A stretch of DNA of 64,000 nucleotides from Chryseobacterium taklimakanense (GTDB taxonomy: Bacteria; Bacteroidota; Bacteroidia; Flavobacteriales; Weeksellaceae): NCBI RefSeq assembly GCF_900187185.1, contig NZ_LT906465.1, positions 1,550,001 to 1,614,000 of the forward strand, written 5' to 3'. Of this stretch, positions 26,348-34,330 are shown in pieces. A program made the position numbers and the translations under genes. Every line of letters begins with the position of its first letter. The stretch's first letter is position 1. The notes beneath the pieces are model-generated. The model ran no database searches. It worked only from the letters and a program-made list of their open reading frames with translations, and had not been told where the DNA came from.

Positions 26348-27196
26348 TTAAAAATGAAAAATATCTTTCGCCCTGTTATACGAGCTTTCGAAGTTGAGCA
26401 AATTAAGTTTATGGCTGATTTTTTCCCCAGCCATAAAATTGATCACCTGTTCGGTAGGCATATTTCCGACCAAATCATCCTTTGCCATCGGGCAGCCGCC
26501 AATTCCTTTTATTGCACTGTCAAATCTCCGGCAGCCTTTGTTGTAAGCGGCCTTTAATTTAGAATAAGAATCCTCATAACGGTTGTGAAAATGTGCTCCA
26601 AAATTCATTTCAGGATTATTTGGGGGAATTTTATCAAACAGTAAATCAATGGTTTCTACTGTAGCAACCCCAGTGGTATCTGAAAGCTGAACTTCCTTTA
26701 TACCAATTTCCGCGAATCTTTTTGCCCAATAGTCAACCTCTTCCCATTTCCAGGTTTCACCGTACGGATTACCGAAAGCCATAGAAAAATAAATATTCAG
26801 TTCACGCCCGGCGCTTTCACTCATCCTTTTGATTTCCTGAATCTGCCGGAACGCCTCTTCCTGATCTTTATTTGTATTGCGGTATTGAAACGTTTCTGAA
26901 ATCGAAAACGGAAACCCCAGAATATCGACATTTTCATGCTTCAAAGCCCGTTCTGCACCGCTGATATTGGCGACAATAACAGACAGTTGGGTTTCAGAAA
27001 GAGATTTGTCAATATGATCCACAACTTCTCCGGAATCAGCCATTTGTGGTATGGCTATAGGGGAAACAAAACTGCCGCAATCCAGCACATCAAAACCCAC
27101 GCTCATCAGTGAGTTGATATAATCGATCTTCTTCTGTGTCGGGATAAATTCACCCCAACCCTGCATCGCATCACGAGGACATTCGGTAAGAAACAT
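26348..27196 (-). CDS. Hydroxymethylglutaryl-CoA lyase
   Basis: Cleaves HMG-CoA to acetoacetate and acetyl-CoA in leucine breakdown. A 282-residue HMGL-like TIM barrel. The start MFLTECPRDAMQGW holds the catalytic Arg-Asp pair. Metal ligands are seen in NFGAHFHNRYEDSYS (HxH), and the C-terminal loop GIGGCPMAKDDLVGNMPTEQV contains the active-site Cys of the family signature. It is short compared with many homologues (about 300) but no domain is missing. The other leucine-degradation genes are not in the window. Confidence 0.9.
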   Translation of the reverse strand: MFLTECPRDAMQGWGEFIPTQKKIDYINSLMSVGFDVLDCGSFVSPIAIPQMADSGEVVDHIDKSLSETQLSVIVANISGAERALKHENVDILGFPFSISETFQYRNTNKDQEEAFRQIQEIKRMSESAGRELNIYFSMAFGNPYGETWKWEEVDYWAKRFAEIGIKEVQLSDTTGVATVETIDLLFDKIPPNNPEMNFGAHFHNRYEDSYSKLKAAYNKGCRRFDSAIKGIGGCPMAKDDLVGNMPTEQVINFMAGEKISHKLNLLNFESSYNRAKDIFHF

Positions 27197-27236
27197 TTTA
27201 CTTGTTTAGGTTTTCGTAAAGATAATATTTTTAGTT

Positions 27237-27388
27237 GGAAGCGGGAAAATGGAAGTTGGCAGACTGAAATGGAAAGCGGACTATGGAAGCGATAAATAAT
27301 TCGTTGAACACGAAATTTTACATTTATTCGTCCTTGCAATATTGATGAAACCGGGAAATCTTCTGTTTTCCATCTGCCGTCTTCCCGC
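27237..27388. repeat. Degenerate inverted repeat between divergent genes
   Basis: GCGGGAA (27241-27247) and GGCAGA (27258-27263) are mirrored as TCTGCC (27373-27378) and TTCCCGC (27382-27388). The left half consists of GGAAG-type words repeated with variation. It lies in the 230-base gap between HMG-CoA lyase (-) and pepT (+), which has no gene. It may be a relic of a dispersed intergenic repeat. Confidence 0.45.
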
Positions 27389-27395
27389 TTTTTCC

Positions 27396-27403
27396 TACCT
27401 TTG
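27396..27403 (+). promoter_or_regulatory. Probable pepT promoter -7 box
   Basis: TACCTTTG fits TAnnTTTG and lies 23 bases before the pepT ATG. No clear TTG box. Confidence 0.55.
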
Positions 27404-27426
27404 TTACAAACGAAAACTTCAAAAAT

Positions 27427-28686
27427 ATGCAGACGATAGACTTCACCCTGGAATGGAAACTTAAGTTACAAAACCGTTTCATCAACTACGCAAAAATTTA
27501 CTCAACAAGCGATCCGGAGAGTGAAAGCACGCCCTCTACCGCGCAGCAGTGGAATATTGCCAAATATATTTTCGAGGAACTGAAATCTCTCGGACTCGAG
27601 AATGTAGAGCTTGACGGAAACGGCTATATTTATGCCTATATTCCTTCAAATCTTGAACATGACGACGAGCCGACCATAGGTTTCATCGCGCATTACGATA
27701 CTTCACCCGATTTTAACGGTGAGAATGTCAATCCACAAATTTGGGACAATTATGACGGTGGTGACTTGCTTTTAAACAAAGAAACCGGCTTCACGCTTTC
27801 GCCAGATAAATTTGAAAGCTTAAAAGATTATGTTGGAAAAACCCTCATTACAACGGATGGAACTTCGCTTTTAGGCGCTGATGACAAGGCCGGAGTTGCA
27901 GAAATCGTCACCGCAGCGGAGTTTTTACTCGCACATCCTGAAATCAAACACGGAAGAATTGCCATAGGCTTTACGCCTGACGAGGAAATCGGGCGCGGCG
28001 CCCATAAATTTGATGTTGAAAAATTTGGGGCAGAATGGGCTTATACCATGGATGGCAGCGAAGCCGGCGAACTGGAGTACGAAAACTTCAATGCCGCTGG
28101 CGCGGTGGTGAAAATCCACGGGCTGAGCGTTCACCCCGGTTATGCCTTTGGGAAAATGGTTAATGCAGCACTTTTGGCTGCTGAATTTGTGAAAACGCTG
28201 CCCGAAAATGAAACCCCAGCCACAACCAAAGGTTTTGAAGGGTTTTTCCACCTGACGGAGATGTCCGCAGATGTTTCCGAAGCCAAGCTGCAGTATATCA
28301 TCCGCGACCACGATTCAGAAAAATTTGAGGCAAGAAAAAAATTCATTCAGGAAAAAGTGGATGAATTAAATAAAAAATACGGTGAAGGAACTGCAGAAAT
28401 TGAGGTAAAAGAACAATACCGCAACATGAAACAGCAGTTTGAAGGCAAAATGCACATCATTGATATCGCAGCTCAGGCCATGAAGGATGCCAATGTAGAA
28501 CCAAAAATAAAAGCGATTCGTGGCGGTACAGACGGCGCACAACTGTCTTATATGGGACTGCCCTGCCCAAACATTTTTGCTGGAGGCATGAATTTCCATG
28601 GCCCATACGAATATGTTGCCCTGGAAACCATGGAAAAAGCGGTGAAGGTGATTGTGAATATCGCCCGAGCAGTAAAAAAGAAATAG
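27427..28686 (+). CDS. pepT: Peptidase T (tripeptidase)
   Basis: A zinc aminotripeptidase of family M20B, cytoplasmic. 419 residues. Metal-site motifs: FIAHYDTSPDFNG, DDKAGVAEIVTA (bridging Asp), FTPDEEIGRGAHKFD (catalytic and metal Glu), YTMDGSEAGELEYENFNAA, and the C-terminal IRGGTDGAQLSYMGLPCPNIFAGGMNFHGPYEYV. Length and motifs match PepT throughout. It is monocistronic, with a terminator after it. Confidence 0.95.
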   Translation: MQTIDFTLEWKLKLQNRFINYAKIYSTSDPESESTPSTAQQWNIAKYIFEELKSLGLENVELDGNGYIYAYIPSNLEHDDEPTIGFIAHYDTSPDFNGENVNPQIWDNYDGGDLLLNKETGFTLSPDKFESLKDYVGKTLITTDGTSLLGADDKAGVAEIVTAAEFLLAHPEIKHGRIAIGFTPDEEIGRGAHKFDVEKFGAEWAYTMDGSEAGELEYENFNAAGAVVKIHGLSVHPGYAFGKMVNAALLAAEFVKTLPENETPATTKGFEGFFHLTEMSADVSEAKLQYIIRDHDSEKFEARKKFIQEKVDELNKKYGEGTAEIEVKEQYRNMKQQFEGKMHIIDIAAQAMKDANVEPKIKAIRGGTDGAQLSYMGLPCPNIFAGGMNFHGPYEYVALETMEKAVKVIVNIARAVKKK

Positions 28687-28731
28687 TTAATTAAAAACAT
28701 TCTCAGAACCCGAAGGGTTTAATTTGAATTG

Positions 28732-28755
28732 CCGTGGATTATATCCGCGGTTTTT
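28732..28755 (+). terminator. pepT terminator
   Basis: CCGTGGAT (28732-28739), loop TAT, ATCCGCGG (28743-28750), then a T5 run. A smaller AACCC/GGGTT hairpin lies just upstream. Confidence 0.8.
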
Positions 28756-28807
28756 ATTTAAATAAGAAATTTAATTTTAAGTTAAAATTCACGAAACACT
28801 AAGGTTT

Positions 28808-28815
28808 TAATTTTG
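28808..28815 (+). promoter_or_regulatory. Probable promoter -7 box for the phosphoesterase gene
   Basis: TAATTTTG 12 bases before ATG 28828. It overlaps the alternative TTG start at 28813, which argues for the ATG. Confidence 0.55.
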
Positions 28816-28827
28816 GAAAAACTCAAA

Positions 28828-29691
28828 ATGCCCGATAAACGCGACGTAGAAATTGTAATTCTCTCCGATATCCATCTGGGAACTTACGGCTGTCATGCGA
28901 CCGAACTGGTGGCTTACCTGAAAAGTGTAAGACCAAAACTCCTCATTCTGAACGGTGATATTATCGACGGATGGGCATTCTCCAAAAGGTATTTCCCCAA
29001 TTCGCACATGGCGGTGATTTCTGAAATTTTCAGAATGATGCAGAAGGACACCAAAGTTATCTATATCACCGGAAACCACGATGAATTCCTGCGTAAGTAC
29101 ACTGATCTATCAATGGGCAACCTTTTCCTTACCGATAAATATTTACTTGAAATCGACGGAAAAAAACACTGGATTTTCCATGGCGACATCTTTGACCACA
29201 CGACCAAAGGCGGCGCAAAAATCATCGCAAAAATCGGCGGAATCGGTTACGACTGGCTGATTTTGCTGAACCGGGCCATCAATTGGTTTTTAGACAGCAT
29301 CGGTCGGCAGAAAGTCTCGCTTTCCAAAAAAATAAAAAATTCGGTGAAAAAAGCCGTGAAATTCATTGCAGATTTCGAGGAAAAAGCGATAGAATTGGCG
29401 ATCGACAATCATTACGAGTATGTGATCTGCGGGCACATTCATATGCCTTCGGACAGAGAGGTGGTAACAGAAAAAGGAAAAACCCACTACCTGAATTCCG
29501 GCGACTGGATTGAAAATCTTTCCTGGTTAGAATACAATGAAGGAAAATGGTCGCTCAATTTCTTTGACGAAACCAAGTTCAAAAAGCCCGAAATTGAAAC
29601 CTACGACATGAGCGTGAATATGGAAGAACTCATCCATCCCACTACGCTTGCTGCATTCACTGTCCAAAAAACCATACAAACTTTGGCATAA
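28828..29691 (+). CDS. UDP-2,3-diacylglucosamine diphosphatase-like metallophosphoesterase (LpxH type)
   Basis: A 287-residue calcineurin-like phosphoesterase with the five metal blocks: LSDIHLG (Asp14, His16), LNGDIIDGW, ITGNHDEFL, FHGDIFDH and ICGHIHMPSD. The family to which this belongs hydrolyses UDP-2,3-diacylglucosamine to lipid X in lipid A synthesis. The central helical insert (IGYDWLILLNRAINWFLDSIGRQ) fits the LpxH cap. The start at ATG 28828 is chosen over TTG 28813. The stop codon abuts the half-terminator next to the IS1182-like element. Confidence 0.86.
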   Translation: MPDKRDVEIVILSDIHLGTYGCHATELVAYLKSVRPKLLILNGDIIDGWAFSKRYFPNSHMAVISEIFRMMQKDTKVIYITGNHDEFLRKYTDLSMGNLFLTDKYLLEIDGKKHWIFHGDIFDHTTKGGAKIIAKIGGIGYDWLILLNRAINWFLDSIGRQKVSLSKKIKNSVKKAVKFIADFEEKAIELAIDNHYEYVICGHIHMPSDREVVTEKGKTHYLNSGDWIENLSWLEYNEGKWSLNFFDETKFKKPEIETYDMSVNMEELIHPTTLAAFTVQKTIQTLA

Positions 29692-29729
29692 AGAATCCGT
29701 CTCACAATAAAAATTGAGGCGGATTTTTT
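29692..29729 (+). terminator. Left terminator at the IS1182-like element
   Basis: Stem AATCCGTCTCA / TGAGGCGGATT (29695-29705 and 29715-29725, one U-G pair) followed by T6. The left arm begins one base after the phosphoesterase stop; the right arm probably belongs to the end of the element. An inverted near-copy lies at 31379-31410. Confidence 0.8.
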
Positions 29730-31394
29730 ATTGCAGTTCCAATCTTCAATGTTTTGGAAAAAGAAAAAGTTGTCTTCTTTAGGCAACTTTCTTTCTTAAA
29801 TTGTGTGCTAATGCGTGCAATCCGAACTCCAATTCTACTTTTTTCAGACCTTTCAGGGTAAACCGCTTAAAATTGTTGCAATGTTTCAGATGTGCAAACA
29901 CGGGTTCTACTTCAACTGAGCGTTGTCTGCGTTTTTTAATGCCTTCTTGGCTGTTTAAGAGTTCCCTGATTTTCTCTTTGTACTGCTCCAGATGATGGTT
30001 TCGCTCTACACTGCGATTTTCTTTGGAACTGTGACAAACGCCTCTGATTGGGCATCCATCACAGTTTTTAGCCTGATAATGCGAGAGTTTCTGAGGGTAA
30101 CCGGTCTTGGTTTTCCGAGTGCTTTCGTGTGTTTTTTCCATCTTTTGACCCATCGGACAGACGTAATAATCTTCTTCTTGGCTGTAGTGCAGATTTTCTT
30201 TGCTGAATGTTTTGTGTTTCGCCTGATAATGGGCATCCTGCTCTTTGTCGAAGGTGTTGTATTTTACATAAGGTGTAATATTGTTCTGTTCCAGCAATTC
30301 ATAGTTCTGCTCGCTCCCATAACCTGCATCGGCAGTGAGTTCTTCTAATTCAGCCAATCTTTTTTCCCCATAGAGTTCCTCAAAATTTTTAAGATGATGC
30401 TCCAGGGTATTGAAGTCATTGGTCTGCTGATGAATGGTATAATTGACGATGATTTGATTCTCGGTAGAAATTTGTGCATTGTAGGCGGGTTTAAGTTGTC
30501 CGTTCTGCATGTGATCATCCTTCATTCTCATAAAAGTGGCGTCTTCATCCGTCTTGCTGTAAGAGTTTCTTTCTTTTAAAATCGCTTCCTGAGCTTCGTA
30601 TTTATCGAGGTTTTTCTCAAAATTATTTTTAATGTAATTCAGCTTGGCTTTAGCTTTTTTGTCGGAATCGGTCTTGCCGTCGCTGCCTTTCAATTTGGCA
30701 TTGATATTTGCTACGGTTTGCTGGATCTTTTCTTTGCTGATTTCTTTAAACTCAGGCGGCTCAGGGTCTTTGTCTTCCTCTCTTGCAACGCTTTGGGCGT
30801 ATTTCCAAAGATCTTCCAATTGGCGGAGCATTTTTTCTTTATTGGTTTTAATGGCGTTTGCCCAAACAAAAGTGTAGCGGTTTGCCTGTGCTTCGATTTT
30901 CGTTCCATCCACAAAAACCTGTCTCAAACTCACCAAGCCTTCCTCTGCCAAAAGCAAAACTACTTGCGAGAAAATATCCTTGAAAGCCGCTTCCAGCTTA
31001 TTGCTCCGGAAGCGGTTCACGGTATTGTGATCCACAATGCTCATGTTGGAAAGCCACATAAAATTGATATTTTCCCGAAGCGCTTTTTCTATCTTCCGGG
31101 AGGAATAAATATTATTCATGTACGCAAAAACCATCACTTTGAGCATCATCACGGGATGATAACTGGGATTTCCTTCTTTGCTGTAGGCTTTTAGAAGCGG
31201 ATCTATATTAATCCTCTCCAAAATATCATTGACAATCCGAACAGGGTGATTTTCGGGAATCAATTCCTCAAAACTATAAGGAAACAGCACCAGCTGATTT
31301 TGGTTATAATGCTTGAAATTCATAAACAACTATCTGATTATCAATGATAAATATACAAAAATCCTAAATAATAACCAAAAAAAATCCGCCTCAG
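29708..31394 (-). mobile_element. IS1182-family-like insertion sequence
   Basis: A single transposase gene on the minus strand, bounded by 15-bp inverted repeats TGAGGCGGATTTTTT (29715-29729, and its complement at 31379-31393). Directly outside lie AGAATCCGTCTCACAA (29692-29707) and its exact complement (31395-31410). The outer pair looks like the two halves of a single terminator between the phosphoesterase gene and bioB. The boundaries given are the inner limits of those host halves and are uncertain by a few bases. No ordinary target duplication is seen. Confidence 0.7.
29779..31323 (-). CDS. IS1182-family transposase
   Basis: A 514-residue full-length transposase. It has an N-terminal DUF772-type region (PENHPVRIVNDILERINIDPLLKAYSKEGNPSYHPVMMLKVMVFAYMNNIYSSRKIEKALRENINFMWL) and a DDE_Tnp_1 core (VFVDGTKIEAQANRYTFVWANA, then YNAQISTENQIIVNYTIHQQTNDFNTLEHHL and ELTADAGYGSEQNYELL). 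Next come a cysteine-containing stretch (YVCPMGQKM, CDGCPIRGVCHSS) and the C-terminal RRQRSVEVEPVFAHLKHCNNFKRFTLKGL with the last acidic residue. The start is ATG 31323. A small hairpin with T-rich tail (29785-29805 region) follows the stop on this strand. It appears intact. Confidence 0.9.
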   Translation of the reverse strand: MNFKHYNQNQLVLFPYSFEELIPENHPVRIVNDILERINIDPLLKAYSKEGNPSYHPVMMLKVMVFAYMNNIYSSRKIEKALRENINFMWLSNMSIVDHNTVNRFRSNKLEAAFKDIFSQVVLLLAEEGLVSLRQVFVDGTKIEAQANRYTFVWANAIKTNKEKMLRQLEDLWKYAQSVAREEDKDPEPPEFKEISKEKIQQTVANINAKLKGSDGKTDSDKKAKAKLNYIKNNFEKNLDKYEAQEAILKERNSYSKTDEDATFMRMKDDHMQNGQLKPAYNAQISTENQIIVNYTIHQQTNDFNTLEHHLKNFEELYGEKRLAELEELTADAGYGSEQNYELLEQNNITPYVKYNTFDKEQDAHYQAKHKTFSKENLHYSQEEDYYVCPMGQKMEKTHESTRKTKTGYPQKLSHYQAKNCDGCPIRGVCHSSKENRSVERNHHLEQYKEKIRELLNSQEGIKKRRQRSVEVEPVFAHLKHCNNFKRFTLKGLKKVELEFGLHALAHNLRKKVA

Positions 31395-31410
31395 TTGTGA
31401 GACGGATTCT
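31379..31410 (-). terminator. Right terminator at the IS1182-like element (for bioB)
   Basis: Read on the minus strand, AATCCGTCTCA and TGAGGCGGATT pair around a 4-nt loop, followed by eight T. It starts 8 bases after the bioB stop. It is the inverted counterpart of the hairpin at 29692-29729. Confidence 0.82.
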
Positions 31411-31415
31411 TTTGT

Positions 31416-32504
31416 TTACTTTAAGTCTTTTGCTTTTTGTTTGGCCGCTTCATTTCTCTCGATGGTATGTTCCGGTCTCGTCCATTTGGGATTTTCTCCT
31501 AACGGAACATACTGTGAATCTTCTTTTTCTACCACTTTTCTTTTAGCATGTTTTTCAAAAGGGGCTTGTGGCACTATTCCTAATTTATTAAAAAGGCTTT
31601 TGTCTTCGTTTATTTCAGGATTAGGTGTCGTTAAGAGTTTATCTCCGGCAAAAATTGAATTTGCTCCCGCGAAAAAACACAGAGCCTGCCCCTCCTGCGA
31701 AAGTCCCGTTCTACCCGCAGAAAGTCTCACCTGCGTTTTAGGCAATACGATTCTGGCAGTGGCTACCATCCTCACGAATTCGAAAATATCAACCGGTTTT
31801 TCTTTTTCGAGTGGTGTTCCTTCCACGGCAACCAAGGCGTTTATCGGGACACTTTCAGGTTGGGGTGTCATATTGGCTAATGTTTTCAGCATCCCGCAAC
31901 GGTCTTCTACACGTTCTCCCATTCCTATAATTCCGCCAGAACAAAGCGTGATTGAGGTTTTACGTATGTTTCCAATCGTTTCCAGACGATCCTCGAATGC
32001 ACGGGTAGAAATGACTTCTTTATAATATTCCTCAGAACTGTCGATATTGTGGTTGTAGGCATAAAGACCGGCTTCTTCCAGCCTCTTTGCCTGATTTTCG
32101 GTAAGCATCCCCAAGGTACAGCATACTTCCATATCGAGTTTTGTCACTTCCCGAACCATATCCAAAACTTGCTCGAATTCCGGTCCGTCTTTTACATTGC
32201 GCCAAGCGGCACCGAGACAAACCCTGGAAATGCCGTTTTCCTTGGCGGTCATCGCTTGATTTTTCACTTCATCCACAGGTAATAGACCATGAATTTTCAC
32301 CTCGGTATGGTATCTTGCGGCTTGAGGGCAATATCCACAATCTTCAGGGCAACCCCCTGTTTTTACCGAAATTAGCGAAGAAACCTGCACCTTGTTAGCG
32401 TCATGGTGTTCACGGTGAACGGTCGCTGACTTATAAATTAAATCAAGAAAAGGGAGACTATAAATTTCTAAAATTTCTTCTGTGGTCCAATTTTGCTTTA
32501 TCAT
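31416..32504 (-). CDS. bioB: Biotin synthase
   Basis: A radical SAM enzyme that inserts sulfur into dethiobiotin. 362 residues. The AdoMet cluster motif is CPEDCGYC (Cys52, 56, 59). Next are AAWRNVKDG, MEVCCTLGML, YNHNIDSSEEYY, the 2Fe-2S ligand region TLCSGGIIGMGE, and RLSAGR with the conserved Arg. The C-terminus is extended by a charged tail (about 30 residues). No other bio genes are nearby; thiL lies 16 bases upstream on the same strand and may be cotranscribed. Confidence 0.96.
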   Translation of the reverse strand: MIKQNWTTEEILEIYSLPFLDLIYKSATVHREHHDANKVQVSSLISVKTGGCPEDCGYCPQAARYHTEVKIHGLLPVDEVKNQAMTAKENGISRVCLGAAWRNVKDGPEFEQVLDMVREVTKLDMEVCCTLGMLTENQAKRLEEAGLYAYNHNIDSSEEYYKEVISTRAFEDRLETIGNIRKTSITLCSGGIIGMGERVEDRCGMLKTLANMTPQPESVPINALVAVEGTPLEKEKPVDIFEFVRMVATARIVLPKTQVRLSAGRTGLSQEGQALCFFAGANSIFAGDKLLTTPNPEINEDKSLFNKLGIVPQAPFEKHAKRKVVEKEDSQYVPLGENPKWTRPEHTIERNEAAKQKAKDLK

Positions 32505-32520
32505 TTTCTGGTATTTCAGT

Positions 32521-33579
32521 TTATTGTTTATTCAAAAATGCATCCCAGCCTTGTGCCGTAAGCTGAGAGAGTTCGTTTCTACCTCTTAAAACCATGTAAT
32601 TGCCCTGTTCCAAATCTACGGCGTGGCCAATCACGGTGAAATCCGGGTGATTTTTAATTTTATCAAAATCGTTTGGCGAAATTGTGAAAAGCAGCTCATA
32701 ATCTTCGCCGCCGCTCAAGGCGCACATTACAGGATTTAGATTGAATTCTTCGGAAGTTGTGATCGTCATCGTATCCATAGGAATCTTTTCCTCATATAGC
32801 CTGAAACCGACCTGGGACTGGTCTGAAAGATGAAGGATTTCTGAAGCCAAACCATCGGAAACATCGATCATCGATGTGGGCAAAACCTCAAGTTCGTCCA
32901 GAATTTTTTTCACATCGGTTCTTGCTTCCGGTTTTAGTTGCCGTTCCAAAATATAATCATAACCTTCCATTTCAGGCTGCATATTTGGATTTGCCAGAAA
33001 AACGGCGTGCTCTCTTTCCAGAATCTGCAATCCCAGATAAGCACCGCCTAGATCTCCGGAAACAACCAAAAGATCGTTTGGTTTTGCATTTTTTCGGGTA
33101 GCAATTTTATCAGAATTTTCCATTCCGATTGCGGTAATGCTCATCACCAACCCCGACGTTGAACTCGTTGTATCGCCACCTACCAAATCAACACCATATT
33201 TTCCGCACGCCAACTTTATACCTTCATAAATTTCGTCCAGCGCCTCAACCGGAAACCTGTTGGAAACTGCGAGTGAAACCAAAATCTGCGTGGGAGCTGC
33301 ATTCATCGCTGCAATGTCACTTAGATTTACGATTACGGCTTTATATCCCAAATGTTTTAAGGGCACGTATCCGAGGTTAAAATGCACACCTTCCGCCAAA
33401 ATGTCGGTTGTAACTACCACTTTTTTTCCATCGGGATTAATGATTGCGGCATCATCTCCTACCGAAAGTTCAGATGAATCCTGTTTTAAACTAAATTTTT
33501 CGGTAAGGCGTTTTATGAGACCAAATTCTCCTAATGCGGAAATTGGTGTTAAGTGTTGGTTTTTATCTTCAAGCATCAT
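32521..33579 (-). CDS. thiL: Thiamine-monophosphate kinase
   Basis: Phosphorylates thiamine phosphate to thiamine diphosphate. 352 residues of the PurM/ThiL fold: LGEFGLIKRLTEKF, ELSVGDDAAIINPDGKKVVVTTDILAEGVHFNL (metal-binding Asp residues), GGDTTSSTSGLVMSITAIG, SMIDVSDGLASEILHLS, and ALSGGEDYELLFTI. It lies between the thioesterase gene (10 bases upstream) and bioB (16 bases downstream) on the same strand. Confidence 0.95.
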   Translation of the reverse strand: MMLEDKNQHLTPISALGEFGLIKRLTEKFSLKQDSSELSVGDDAAIINPDGKKVVVTTDILAEGVHFNLGYVPLKHLGYKAVIVNLSDIAAMNAAPTQILVSLAVSNRFPVEALDEIYEGIKLACGKYGVDLVGGDTTSSTSGLVMSITAIGMENSDKIATRKNAKPNDLLVVSGDLGGAYLGLQILEREHAVFLANPNMQPEMEGYDYILERQLKPEARTDVKKILDELEVLPTSMIDVSDGLASEILHLSDQSQVGFRLYEEKIPMDTMTITTSEEFNLNPVMCALSGGEDYELLFTISPNDFDKIKNHPDFTVIGHAVDLEQGNYMVLRGRNELSQLTAQGWDAFLNKQ

Positions 33580-33588
33580 TATCTCAAG

Positions 33589-34101
33589 TTAATTTTTCCA
33601 CTTTTGATCTTCAAAGACTTTCGGATCCAAATTTTCCGGGCGGAAAGGCAAAGCCTTGATATCTTGTTTGGTGAAAACTTTGGCGTCAGGCGATTTATAA
33701 GTGTTCAAAACCTCCAGAATTTCGTCCGGCGGCGTCGTAGATTTCCTCAGCATCATATCAATCCAAACGCCGAATGCTTCGGCTGTTGCACAATGTGTCC
33801 CGTCCGGCAGATAAAACTTATGAACAAACTGGTAAATGCTGCCGTCTTCGGCAAAACCATCAATTTCCAGGCTCACAAAAACCTCCTGATCCATATAAAT
33901 TTCCTTGAAAAAAGAATATCTTTCATGCAGAATCACTGGCCCTATTCCCCAGCGGTTCAGCTCACTAAGCCCCATTTTATGGTTCGACATAAATGCCATC
34001 CGCGTCTGTGCGCAGTATTCAACATATGACGAGTTCGCCAAGTGACGGTTCGCATCGATATCGCTCCAGCGCACTTCAAATTTATGGTAGTATACAGACA
34101 T
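33589..34101 (-). CDS. Acyl-CoA thioesterase, hotdog fold
   Basis: A 170-residue 4HBT-type thioesterase. VRWSDIDANRHLANSSYVEYCAQTR contains the catalytic Asp in the usual place, followed by GIGPVILHERYSFFKEIYMDQEVFVSLEIDGF. Substrate unknown. The start at ATG 34101 begins the conserved domain; the frame extends 14 codons further upstream without homology and across a hairpin. It is first in a probable thioesterase-thiL-bioB operon. Confidence 0.87.
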   Translation of the reverse strand: MSVYYHKFEVRWSDIDANRHLANSSYVEYCAQTRMAFMSNHKMGLSELNRWGIGPVILHERYSFFKEIYMDQEVFVSLEIDGFAEDGSIYQFVHKFYLPDGTHCATAEAFGVWIDMMLRKSTTPPDEILEVLNTYKSPDAKVFTKQDIKALPFRPENLDPKVFEDQKWKN

Positions 34102-34127
34102 ATTTTTTATTTTTTTATTTGGGCAAT

Positions 34128-34158
34128 CCCCACGCCCATGCAAAGCAGCTGCGTGGGG
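34128..34158. repeat. GC-rich hairpin upstream of the thioesterase gene
   Basis: CCCCACGC (34128-34135) and GCGTGGGG (34151-34158) around a 15-nt loop. It is unusually GC-rich for this genome's intergenic DNA and sits 27 bases before the thioesterase start. The 229-base gap between the divergent genes holds no other gene. Confidence 0.6.
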
Positions 34159-34279
34159 CCGGGCTGTTCACTGCAATCTTTTTTTACAAAAAAGGATTTC
34201 CGTTTCCATCCCTATTGCGTGAGATTCCCCGTAAAACTATCGCCTCAAAATTACGCATTAAAGGTGGTTTAAAAAATAG

Positions 34280-34320
34280 TATTTTTGCAAACGCTGTTAG
34301 GGCTTGAAGCCCTAATAGCG
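34280..34320 (+). promoter_or_regulatory. Promoter -7 box followed by 5' leader hairpin
   Basis: TATTTTTG (34280-34287) is followed by CGCTGTTAGGGC (34292-34303), loop TTGAA, GCCCTAATAGCG (34309-34320), a 12-bp stem with one G-U pair. By usual spacing the mRNA would begin at or beside the stem. The ATG is 10 bases after it. The stem could protect the 5' end or control translation. Confidence 0.6.
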
Positions 34321-34330
34321 CTCCTCTCCT

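Noticed and set aside
29692-31410. Ordinary direct target duplication of a palindrome around the IS1182-like element
   Set aside because: The two hairpins match far better as inverted than as direct copies (position of the T/C difference and of the T-runs), so a simple direct duplication does not explain them.
31441-32025. Plus-strand ORF of 194 codons opposite bioB
   Set aside because: It mirrors the highly conserved bioB frame and has no independent coding signs.
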